A DNA stretch of 33,443 bases from Cruorifilaria tuberocauda (taxonomy: Eukaryota; Nematoda; Chromadorea; Rhabditida; Onchocercidae). Both the position numbers and the translations under genes were made by a program. The notes under the pieces were generated by a model, which was given only the letters and a program-made list of their open reading frames with translations, did not search any database and had not been told where the DNA came from. The DNA lies in contig JABVXU010000588.1 in assembly GCA_013365365.1 (NCBI GenBank), forward strand, positions 1-33,443, read 5' to 3'. This document shows positions 1-11,295 of the stretch, piece after piece (the first letter of the stretch is position 1; every line of letters starts with the position of its first letter).

Positions 1-1840
1 ATAACAATAATGATATGGACATAATTTATGTTGGACGTATGGAGACAATGTGGAAAATTTTGCTTTTTCTGAACTCTATTAAATTAAAATATCATAAAGA
101 GGACGTTTACTTCGTATGAAAGATAAAAAATGATATGGCATAAATACTGAAAGATATGTTTAATTATTATGTATTGTAATTATTTATAAAATTGTTCGTC
201 AAAAAAATATTTCAGTCAAGAATCTTTCTTCATTTTGGCTACCGATGTAGAAAAAAATTAATTTTTGCATTGGTGAAAGCATGATTAGTTTTCTAAAGCA
301 TCGCATTTAATTTCAAATTAAAATCAAAGAAATTAAATTCAATAGAGCTTGATGTTCACTGCCTTACCACCATTATTACCTGAGCAAGACGAAAAAAGAT
401 GCATAAATATGGTTATAACGACAAACAGATATCCGACTACCGCAGGATGAGCAAACAACATCAAATATTTACCGAAATTCCCGATAAAGCAGGCCAGAAG
501 TGGGTAAAGATTTTTTGGAAATGAAATTGAATTGAAGATGAATTATCCAAAAAAAAATTAATATCGAATTACTTATCAGTAGGGAGATAGTTTTTGTTAA
601 ATATTCGCAACAATTTTTTTTGAAAGCCATGCATTTTTTGCATAAAAAATCTTTTATCATTATCAGTAAGATATTATGTCAATGAGCGCAGTGGGACAGA
701 ACAGCACGTCAGCAGGGCGCAATGAGACACAGCGACATGACATTTCCTTCAACTGCTACCTATCCCTTCTCGATTCAGATATGCATTTCTTGTTTCAGCA
801 GATCTTTCCGATTCAAATTCTTAATACAAGAAAACATTCATTCATTCTGTTTGAGTTATTCTTGTATCGTTGCTTACAACCTAAACTGGAAAGGTACGTT
901 TTGTATCACTATCCTATTTTGTTTTTCATTTCCTAAATTTCTGAATTAATTTCACCAGTCTAATAAAATGTTTCTAAAGGTATGTTTGGTCTGATAACTT
1001 TTGGTAACATGATGGGTTTAGAATTCTGATAGAAAATGAATTCAAATATGGTGGTAGTATTAATATCGCAATAAGACAAAAATGCGATACGACGAAACAA
1101 AATACATTGAAATTGACATCACTTGAATTCCTATTATGCTCCTATTGATCATATCCGAACAAAAAAAGACAATAAAGGATTTTTTAATTGAAAGCTAAAA
1201 AGAAAAACCCGAAGTGTTTTTAATTTTCGGATTACTGTCAAAAAGTTTAATTTGTTTTTTGGAGTTTCATTTCAAAGTTTTTTTTTGAAATTAGATGAGT
1301 CAAAAAAGGATGAGGGTGCCGTTCTGTTATAGGAACACATTTTATTGTATAAGAAAAGGAAAGTTGAAATTTCGAATGTTTGCTATAAACGTTGAAGAGA
1401 CATTTAACGAAGCTATCATTGTAAGGCAGTAAAAAAACCTGATTTCACGATATGACGTGCTTGAAATTATTCCGTTCATTATCTTCTTCAATGGGTACCG
1501 TTGAAATCGCAAGCAATGCATGTCCAAATTTATGACTAGCTATGCGCTCATGTCGCTATGCGAATGTGTGTGTGATCAGTGGATTCTTAGTACATTCGCA
1601 AATTATGTTCAACAGAAGTAAAACGCCTTCCGGCGTATTTTGCTTATTTTCGAGCTCTACTTCAATAAAACAAAACTTTCATCATTTTATGATTTCAAAA
1701 TAGGAAAGAGAAGAGAGAAAAAATATATACTTTCCAAAGAAGATGCTACTGAGTTTTGATTAAGAATTATTTTAGTATCATTTCATTTGCTAAAAATGAT
1801 GATAGATATGATAATAATAAGAAAAATTTGGAGTGCAACA

Positions 1841-1890
1841 GATATAAATGTATATTTGTATTGATATATCGATATAAATGTATATTTGTA
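1841..1890. repeat. 20-bp direct repeat, two copies with a 10-bp spacer
   Basis: The 20-base unit GATATAAATGTATATTTGTA occurs identically at 1841-1860 and 1871-1890, separated by TTGATATATC. Perfect identity suggests a recent local 30-base duplication or a minimal tandem repeat. No function is evident. Confidence 0.85.
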
Positions 1891-2527
1891 ATATTAAAAG
1901 AATAGATGAAATTTATTAAATTAATAATTATTACAAAAATTACAATGATAGAAGTTCTGTAATATAGAATTTGAATGGTACAGTTATAAAAATTGAGAAG
2001 ATTCAAAAATACACATAAAATGTAAATGAGATAAATTGAACTTCTCTAAAATGAATGTTTTTGATGGATACTGCTTCAAGGCATTTTCAATTTTCATCCA
2101 CTTCATGATTTGGATGTGTAACTCAGGTTTAATTATTCTACTTTAATTTACAACTTTCAAAATAAAATATTTAATACTACCAAAGAGTATCAATCAGTAT
2201 TTCCTGATATTTGTCATATAATAGAATCATCGGTGTAACAGGAGTTTTTTCTATGAACTCAAAATGTTCGCGTTGAAAGGAGTTAAGAGACTTGGAAAGA
2301 AAAGCAATGGAAACAATCACTTTCAAGTACAAATCGATATTTTCGAATTGTGAGTGAAGAGAATCACCAAAAATGACCGATTATGTAAAAAGTATTGAAG
2401 AATAAAACGAAATTTTATAATGAAAATTTTTTCTTTAATCATTCTTTTTTTGTTAATAATAACGGTACAGTAATGCTTGAAACCGTAAAAGAGAACAGTT
2501 TCTAAGTTTTCGTACCCTCAAAGAATG

Positions 2528-2554
2528 CAGATTTTTTTGCAGCAAAAAAATCTG
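2528..2554. repeat. Perfect 27-bp palindrome (13-bp arms)
   Basis: The arm CAGATTTTTTTGC at 2528-2540 and its exact reverse complement at 2542-2554 flank one central base. The T7/A7 runs would extrude as a tight hairpin. It lies in gene-free DNA, so it could be a simple hairpin or chance. I see no coding or RNA context. Confidence 0.85.
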
Positions 2555-5036
2555 AAAAAAGAAATGAAATCCTTTTGAGAAAGACAACAATTTAAAGTTA
2601 ATCAATCCTTTTCAGAGAAATTAACACAGATGAAATTAAATATTTCATTTTCAGCAATATTTGGAGATGCTATCGAATTTATAGGCAATTCCAACTTTCC
2701 AACTCCAAAATTGTCAGACAAGACTTCTTAGGGTAATTTATTGATAATGAGAAAATGGAAGAAAATTTTAAAAATAGTCTGGAGAATTGAAATGAGAGCC
2801 AGCGAATGTCCTCTACGAACGTGGATTATCGGGCGGACGTGGCAATCCTCATTCTTCTCTTTCTCGTCCTTCTATTTCTTCCACTCACTTCTTATCCTCA
2901 GATTATTGCAAACATCAATTCATTTGACCTTTCTTGATCTCTTCAAAAATATAACTTCAATTCTACTACGGCATTAACAATCATTAAAAAAAGCTCCAAA
3001 ATTGAAGCAATAGCCTTTGATGAAATTTCATTACTTAATCTCCTATTTAATCTGACAGTCTTTGAGGTTTTGTCACTGCTTTAGCTGATGATGACGCATC
3101 ACGGAATCATCCATAGTAGAACTATGAACTGAAATGATACAGATTGCTGATCGTTGTTGCAAGTGATGATGTTGAAGGAGTTAGTATTTTGAGATCAATC
3201 AGCTTGTGCGGTAGTGAAGTACTTGGTAAAACCAGAACTAAAATATCACCATCGGTATCAAGCTGAGTTTTAAGAGAGATTTTAATGATTCAAAATTCCA
3301 TTTCACGAACTGACGAAGAGTGAAGCATTTAATGGATTGAATATTTTTGTCCAGAAAAACTTTAACAATCGAAATTTTTCAAGCTGAGATTAGAGTATGC
3401 GCTACCATTTCATCATTTTCATCTCATCAAGTGATTTATGAAGATAATGGAAATAATTTATGCTTCAAATTTTTTTTTGTATTTTCACACCACTTTAAAT
3501 GAAAACATAGAAACTTTTGCATATTGGATGAATGGAAACTCCAAAAATTTTATATTCTGCCAGAAAAATCTAAAACGACACTGACATATTTGACATTTTG
3601 ACTTTACTAATCTAAAATGGTAAAATACTAAAATTTGGAATTTCATAATGTTCATTCTTGATAAATTTTATCAAAAATGCCAAAAAATTGATAGGCAAAA
3701 TGAAAAAAGGATTTCTCACACGGAAAGTTTTGTTTTTTCATTTAATTAAAATGATTTTCTTTTGTTCATCTATATTACGGAGTGGCTAATAAAATTGACG
3801 AAGAGGATAGCGTTCCATCACAAAAATACAATAAATCATTTTTAAAATATCTTCGATAAATTTTTTTTTTGATTCAGTTCCCTTAATCTCCTTTGAAAAT
3901 TTTTTTTAATACTGAAGAAAAACCAAAAAACAGCTTTTCATTCTTCTCATTGTTCGTTAACAACCGCCATTATTAATCATCCAGCAGTGCACTTCTTACA
4001 CTAAAAAATTAAAATAAATCTGCAATAAACTGACAAACTAAATTCATTGATTAGCAATCTGAAATTTCCTGCAGGGGGAAGAAACTTTTGCTTTAAATTA
4101 ATGAGAAAATAATGCTTACTAACTGAACTTCACCGATATTGATTGTTGATAATGATTTCAGTTTTATGTTGATTTCAAAAGTATTTCAGAACATCTGTGA
4201 CCGAAGATTACGGATAGTATTTGAATTTAACCAAGAGACAGAGTGCGGCATCATTTTTTGACAGTCTTGCAGGTTTATTGATACTGAAAGACAAGCAAAG
4301 ATTTGCATTTTCATTTTCAAAAAGTAAAATTTACTTCTGTATTTTTCAGACAATTTAAATTTTATATAAGATATAACATTCTGTTTATTAGCACTTATTT
4401 GATAAGTTATTTATAATTACAAATAAAAAACAAAAGAGGAATGAGACTTTTGACTTGAGTAAACTATCAGCCCGAAATAATAATTCAATTGAAATTTTTG
4501 AAGGAAAATCCAAGGAAATTTTTGAAGGGAGCAATAATAATTGCAACCTTGTTGTAAATAATCCATCATGCTCAACATTCAAGTAATCATTCTCTCAAAA
4601 TCGTTTAATATGTTCATGCTGATTTTCATATGTATCAGTTGAATTAGACTAGAAATGAATATTAGAACAGCAAAAAGTAATTGGAAAGTAGAAAATTGAT
4701 AACAATAATATAAGTATTGTAACTTCTTTTTCCGCTTCAATTAAAAATTTTGCTTTCCAAGCGAATTAGTGAAAGTTTAAATTAAACTGTTCTGGTACCT
4801 TGAAGGAGCAATTGATTGATTGATTCTTTTAATTTCGTTTGATATAAGAAGAGCAGGGATTTTGCATCATCCTTCGATTTCATTCTTCTGCTAGGAGATC
4901 TGTATGAATTCATAATAATTAAGCTCTCACAGAAGTAATGATAAAATAATGAATAAAAGCCTGTGATTTTTCAATTTATCACTATGGTAGTAAACATTTT
5001 GTTTAATTGTTCATTACGAAAAACCGCATCATTTAG

Positions 5037-5063
5037 TGGACAAAGGTCAAAGACTATCAGCCA
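5037..5063 (+). promoter_or_regulatory. Possible DR1 nuclear-receptor site plus GATA site upstream of the carboxypeptidase
   Basis: TGGACA-A-AGGTCA at 5037-5049 is a direct repeat of nuclear-receptor half-sites with one spacer base; the second half is perfect and the first matches 4 of 6. Just downstream, CTATCAG reads CTGATAG on the minus strand, a GATA core, and an E-box CAGCTG lies at 5074-5079. The cluster is about 100-120 bases before the start codon. In nematodes GATA factors drive gut genes, which would suit a digestive or lysosomal protease. Short motifs arise often by chance, so this is inference only. Confidence 0.2.
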
Positions 5064-5157
5064 CGTTGAACAACAGCTGCGATCTTTCGTTTTTGGTTAG
5101 CGACAGGTGTCGAGGGCTGAAAGCTATTGACTGCTTCGCATTCTTTACTAAAACATC

Positions 5158-8100
5158 ATGTGGAACGCGGCGGTGCTTATATTCTTGGTTCATGTTGTTA
5201 GCCCAGAAGAAATAATTGAACTTCCGGGGACGAAACATCTGGAAATAAACTTCAAGCATTATTCAGGATATTTTCAAGTTTCAGACATTCATTATTTGCA
5301 TTATTGGTAAATTCAGCTATCTGTTTGAAACAAAATTAGAAAAAAAAGATTAAACAAGTTATGTTTTCGAAAAGCTTTGCAAAATAAGATGACTTTTAAA
5401 AGTTACTCGATTAGTTTCGTTATTTAAAAAAATGGAAGTTACTTTAGGTTTGTGGAATCACAGAACAATGCAAAGACAGATCCGCTGATTTTTTGGTTCA
5501 ATGGAGGCCCTGGCTGTTCATCGTTAGATGGTCTATTAAATGAAATGGGACCATACCTTGTCAGTGATGATGGAATGACACTCCATCACAATCCTCATTC
5601 ATGGAATAAGGTTCAGATTTTACATTAACAGATAGGAACGCTAATTCAACGAATTAAGTGATGAAAAACTTTATTTAAAAACCTCCTTTACTTAACTGCT
5701 GAAAAATTAAAAAATTGGATTTACGGTTTTCATTGTGCTAATTCAACGTATTTCAGATGGCTTCTATAGTTTACATCGAATCACCAGCCGGCGTTGGTTA
5801 TTCATATTCCACCAATGGGAGTATTAAAACCGATGATAATAAGGTGTCAGTTTAGAAATAACTTCTAGAAACTTCATTTTATTTTTAAGAATTTTATCCC
5901 AGTAATTCGATTTCCATTCTGAAACATTATCAGCATTAACATCACTTTGTATCTACCGTTCAATTTATAGTGAAATTCTTTCCTCAAATCAATTTGCATC
6001 ACTTCTTAGGTTACGACATTATTTTACTCCCAGTTACTGCAGGGTCACATTATCTTTTTCGTCAGCTCTATCAATTACAAACAGTTTCTCCTGCTTTTAA
6101 CTGATAAATGATAAAATTTATGCATACTTCATCAGAAAGAAATTAAGAGAGTTTGAAAGATTCATTAAATCAATGAATATCGGTCACTAAAAGTACTCGC
6201 TTGAGATGATGACTGGATAGACAAAGGAAAAATGAAACAGAACCAATCAGACTTTTTTCTATTTGTTTCCGTTTAATTTCACAATGGGTTTAATTGGATA
6301 TACTTTATTAAGAGTCGAAATATTTATCATTGTATATAATATGAATTACTCATTTTACCTTAAATTGAAGCACTAATGTATTCAATTGCTTGTTTATATT
6401 CTTCTTATGCTTAATATATGTAACTAGAAAAGCCTTATCAGATTTTAAATCATTCATTTAATTTAAAGCAAGAATATTGCAAGATCGTTTATCGCATTCT
6501 CTTCATACTTCCTTCATGGCATAGTCCAATAAAGAGCATTCTAAAATTCTAAATTTTATTTTAATTTTCAACTTATTTTTTAAGACAGCTGAGGAGAATT
6601 ATGTGGCAATCAAAGAATTTTTCACAACTTTCCCGAATTTTCGTAATCATTCTGTTTATATCATGGGAGAAAGCTATGGTGGTATTTATGTACCAACGCT
6701 GACTGTTCTCATTATTCGTGGTCGTGAAGAATTCTCGATAAATCTTATGGTTTTCTTCTTATCGTTTCTGTTTTCCATTTATCAACTTTTGATATATTTA
6801 ACATCCTTTGATTTCTGAACTATTTAACAAATTAAAACTCAATTATTGTTGTAATTTCTATATCCTTTTTGCCATGGTAAGCACGAAAAAGCTCACGTAT
6901 GCTAAAAATCATACCATAATGTGTTGGCATTTCCGAATACATGAATGCTATAGTGATCGGCGATAACTAATCCATCAGCTGAAAATTTTATTTGAAGTTT
7001 AAGTTTTTCTTTCGGTTTACTAAATTATGAATTACTCAAAAGGGTGTTTCTGAGTTTGCTATTTTCAATGTAAAAAATTGAAAATGCGAAATTTTTAGGG
7101 TATTGCACTTGGAAATGGGTATGTAAGCGAAGTATTAAATATTGATACATCAGTACTTTTCGCTTACAGTCATGGACTTATTGATGAGAAAACGTGGAAT
7201 GCACTTCAAAACGAATGTTGTCATGGCTGTGTTGACACGTGTGAGCTGACAAATCTTACCGATAGGTTTTGTGTAAGCAAGGAGAGTGCTTTTTTTACTT
7301 CTTTAGGAAATGTTTTCGAAGTCTTATTTTCCTATATCGTTATTATCATCATTTCGTAGACTGAGAAGTCGAATCATTTATTGACGTCTTGAAACGCTAT
7401 TAGATCAGTTTTAAAAGATGAGTCAATGTTTAGCTTGATTTTATTATTGTATCAATTTTTTTTTTGCAAATTTGGAACAGGAAATTTTTTGAAGATTGAA
7501 GGAATTTTCCGATTTATTTGGTCTGGTGGTCTAAATCCATATGATTTATATCGTGATTGTCACTCAAATACTAAGCTAAATAAAGCTCGAATACGCGCTA
7601 TGAAATTTGGTCTCACTTCATTGTCTTTTGATTTATTTAAAAATAATAAACCAACCGTGGAGCAGAAACCGCTGGAATCCGTTTTGACCTATTTGAGAGT
7701 GAGTTCATTGTCTATCAATTTTTTATTTCCAGTATAATAAAGAAAGAAATCACATCGTCTTCAGATTTTGCTAATAACCTTCTTGCATATTTTCCGTCGT
7801 AATTTATTTTGAATTTTGAAAGCCCTTTTATGACAAAAATACATGTAAACAGTTGCTTCTCATTTTTATTTTAATAAAATTCTATTCTAATTACTTGTCG
7901 CTTTAGCAAATTAATCCGCTCAGCGGAGATGTACCTTGTCTGAACGATACAGCGCTGAAGCAATACATGAATAATGATGAAGTGCGTCATGCGCTACACA
8001 TCCCGGAGAATTTGTCTATATGGGACGTGTGTAACGATGAGGTGAGACAAATGCAATCTGCAACTTTTCCACTCAAATTGAATTTTGATTGAATCTTGAG

Positions 8101-8693
8101 TTATGTGTCTTCAATCATCAAATTGAATCTTTCTTCACAATTCAATTCAGTTTCTTCTTATGATTTTATAGATCACAACGAGCTACAATAAAATTTACAA
8201 TGATATGGCACCTTTCATAAAAGAAATAATCAAAGCAGGCGTTCGAGTGCTATTGTACTACGGTGATACTGATATGGCATGCAACTTTATTATGGGACAA
8301 CAATTTTCCGCCTCACTTAATTTACCGGTACTGTTTCCAAGTCTTATATTGATAACATTTGATGCGAATCATTTTTATTATCGAATTATCAAATAATATG
8401 CCAAATACAAGTTCGATATGAGGTAGATCATAATCATTCATGTGTATTTATTCATTTGCATGCATTTAATTTTTCTTACCTCTCTTTGCTGTGATTTCTG
8501 TAAAACATTGATTTTGCAGAGGAAAAAAAGTAAAGAACCATGGACATTTAATTCTCAGATAGCTGGTTTCAAGACTGTCTATAAAGGATTAACATTCTTA
8601 ACAGTTCGCGGTGCAGGACATATGGCACCGCAGTGGCGTGCACCGGAAATGCAATACGTCATCCAGCAATACATCAACAATCGACCCTTTTAG
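5158..8693 (+). CDS. CTSA: Serine carboxypeptidase, cathepsin A-like (peptidase family S10)
   Basis: Releases C-terminal amino acids in lysosomes or after secretion. Nine exons join in phase: 5158-5306, 5448-5610, 5757-5843, 6585-6749, 7099-7272, 7495-7698, 7907-8041, 8172-8327, 8520-8693, giving 468 residues, the usual family length. ATG 5158 is preceded in frame by TAA (5149-5151) and starts a hydrophobic signal peptide ([15 protein letters not shown]). Substrate-binding motif [12 protein letters not shown] lies at about 67-78. The nucleophile is Ser163 in GESYGG, the acid Asp393 in GDTDMACN, and the base His445 in GAGHMAP; all three are intact, so the enzyme should be active. Cysteines and NLT/NDT sequons suit a secretory glycoprotein. 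The exon 2 donor (AAG|GTTCAG) and exon 6 acceptor (TTTTTTGAAG) are weak, but both are fixed by phase and homology. Family assignment is firm; which of the several nematode S10 paralogues it matches is not decided. Confidence 0.95.
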
Positions 8694-11295
8694 AAGAAAA
8701 AAGAAAAATATGAAAAACAGACAAACTTACATTGTGCGATCACTTATTTCTAGGCTAATGCAAACCATTAATTTGTCAAATTTTAATAGATTTCGTTAAA
8801 TCTTTTGGATGATTCCGCTGAATTTCGAATTTCTATAAAAATTCACATTATTTGCAATATATTTTCTCGATTATTCCTTGTAAAAAAATTTTCCAATTCG
8901 AGCACAGCTCAAACGCAGACTTTTCCTGGTACACTTTTTTGTCTTCTTCCTTTGTTTCAGTCTATATGAGGTCTGCAAATTACATATAGTTGTATAAAAT
9001 TAGAAAATGAATGTCTAATTTAACATTTAATCTGATTAATCTTCGGGAAGTATGAACTTCAGGCTACATGAAACTATAAGCATGAAATTTCTGGAAACAT
9101 TCATTAACTAAGCTAGATTTTATTCATAAAATGATCATCTTTGTTCCGCTGATGAATTTTAATTTTCTACCGTAAGATGTTATACTGAACGTTTGCTCTT
9201 ATTAAGAATTTATTTCTTCGCTTGTTTTTCCACTGAGAAATATTTGCAAGCTGGAGAATGAGAATAAATATTGTATTTCATTTTCCTCGCAGCTTTTATT
9301 TTAATCCAAAACGGCCCTATTATGATTTAGGTTTCATAGAGCGCCTAGTTACGCTTCTAGACACAAATTATGCATTATGGAGATGAAAAGTTGCTGAGAT
9401 TGTCATTTTTATGTAATACTAATCCCGTCGATAATTTGGTCGTTATGACTCCAGCCTTACCTTTTTCACCTGTCAACTTTTCCATTGATTTACTCTAATA
9501 CTTCATTTATCCTTCAATAATGCGACAGCTGCTCTTGCCGTAATGACATATCTAGTGTTCTTTAGCTTCTATCCTGAAAACATTTAGCAAAAATAAATAG
9601 GGTATGTTGAATGAATCTTAAAAGATATACTCAAATAAGGAAGAACTATGCTTGAATTGTTTGTTATGCTTTATAGGGATTGTTCAGTAATGGATTTTTT
9701 TGGTTTGACATATGACATGAAATATGGCCTAAATCTGATTTGAACATCCTTTCAAAAGATAAAATAGAACAACAAATCATCGAATCCAAATATTAATTAC
9801 TTCTTTTCTTAAATTTTACCTACTTTTTGACAGTTAAATACTTACGGATCTAGTTTCTAACTTTTTTTATTGAATTGAATTTAAACTACAGATGAAATAA
9901 ATATCGATTGTCGTGATGAAACATGTGATAAGAAAATTGATTATATTTTTTCCCGCAATAGATATCTAGGATGCATTGAACTTCCAAAAAAAGTGAAAAT
10001 TTTATTAATTATGTTCTGCTTACAAGATTTCATAGATAATGGTGAATTTATGAATATTTTCTCATTTTTCTCTTAAGGTCTTCAAATTAAATTAAAATCA
10101 AATTTCGACAACTTAGCAATCAATACTTGATAAAAAGAGTTTTCTATTAATTTTCCATCTCCCTTGTATTAATGGACAAGTATCGCTACAGATTCTAATC
10201 TATAATTTCAATTTTTAATTTTAAATTTAAAATTTCCATTCCTTCTAAAATCGATTTTTATTGTTATTCAGTGGTATCGTCGAAACCGCTAGGATATGAT
10301 AAAGCAGACTAATGACAAGCTGTTTTAAAAGTATTCCCATTACAATTCCGGGGTCGCATCAACCGGAACATGGCGGAAAATCTTCCAAAAAACGTACTGC
10401 TGAAGGAAACTGCAATACGAACGACGGCATAAATGTAACGTGTAGAGAGTGTTTCAGAGAAACAGAAATATAGAAAATTGTGAAAGGCAGAGAAAGTTGA
10501 TCAGTCGCGAAGAGCACAAGAAAAGGAGGGAGAGGTGCCTGCAAGCTACGGCCGTTGACAGGCAGAGACGGTAGGCTTTACGTTGGTGGGATTCCCACGT
10601 TGACGCGTTCTGTGGCTCGTTCTATTCATTCCATTTATTCGCTGCGTGGATTTTTATTTGCGTTTAAAATATGTACCGAGTAAAATACTGTAAAATTATT
10701 CAGAACAAATGAAAAGAAATGAATCTGGACGAACGGTTTTTCACGATCGATTCATAAAAAACAAAGAAGCACATTATGATCCCTAGCAAGGTTTCTTTAT
10801 GATTTTTCTGTTTTCTGCTCCCGGGAATTATTAATTACGTTGAGCAGGACTAAGCTTGGTTAGCTGCAAGTCGTTTTCTGTCGCTTTGTTGCTAGATTTT
10901 GAATTTGTTGAAATGAGATCATTCAGAACATATTTTTGATCAAAAAATTTCAGTATCACCGGAAGAAACACTTGCAGCAAACATCAATCCCATTTGACCT
11001 CAAAGCTCACAGCAGTATTGTTGCGCAAAATGGCAAAATATCCGCACGACACAATGGTTCATTTTGTAATTGCTTAGAACTATTATCTTGATGATTTAAC
11101 GACAGAATACTATTACCATTGAGACAAGTACTGATGGCTTATATTTCTCGCAATAAAATGTTTTGGAATATTGAGTTCCAGCTGATCCTTGAAGCTATTT
11201 TAGAAGAGACACATCCTTAACTTTTGATAGCCATATGATATCAAATACAGTTTAGAAAACATTCCTGGTTCAAGTCTTTCACCTCGTTATTTCTT
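8694..11295. other. Intergenic region between carboxypeptidase and CSA
   Basis: Holds the 3' UTR of the carboxypeptidase and the upstream region of the CSA gene. No conserved coding exon is seen. AATAAA-type hexamers occur (for example near 9264), but none can be assigned. A G+C-richer island at about 10340-10620 stands out and contains a 20-codon ATG frame (10369-10431), a possible hairpin (10537-10563) and a palindrome at 10586-10598. An 18-bp AT palindrome sits at 10217-10234. All three frames are open for tens of codons after a TTTCAG near 10951, but none resembles a known protein. Confidence 0.6.
10586..10598. repeat. 13-bp palindrome containing a CSL/LAG-1-like site
   Basis: GTGGGATTCCCAC is a 6-bp-arm inverted repeat with one central base, flanked on both sides by CGTTG. 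On the minus strand it reads CGTGGGAA, matching the high-affinity site of CSL (LAG-1), the Notch-pathway transcription factor. It lies about 0.7 kb before the CSA coding start in a G+C-richer island. A single site has little predictive value. Confidence 0.3.

Larger units (their letters stand above)
1..5157. other. AT-rich region with no recognisable gene
   Basis: No conserved coding exon is recognisable on either strand. Open frames are short, AT-driven and unlike any family I know. Local exceptions are a G+C-richer stretch near 670-790 with an ATG-started frame, a polypyrimidine tract at 2846-2901 overlapping a 43-codon frame at 2806-2937, a 20-base direct duplication at 1841-1890, and a 27-base perfect palindrome at 2528-2554. 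The last 130 bases, before the carboxypeptidase start, are again richer in G+C and probably hold its promoter and leader. Unrecognised lineage-specific exons cannot be excluded. Confidence 0.6.

Noticed and set aside
5047..5259. 70-codon minus-strand frame over the carboxypeptidase start
   Set aside because: Antisense shadow: the plus strand here encodes the signal peptide and the first conserved S10 residues.
10359..10544. Minus-strand frame rich in Pro, Leu and Phe
   Set aside because: It starts on TTG and its composition reflects the purine-rich plus strand; no homologue recognised.
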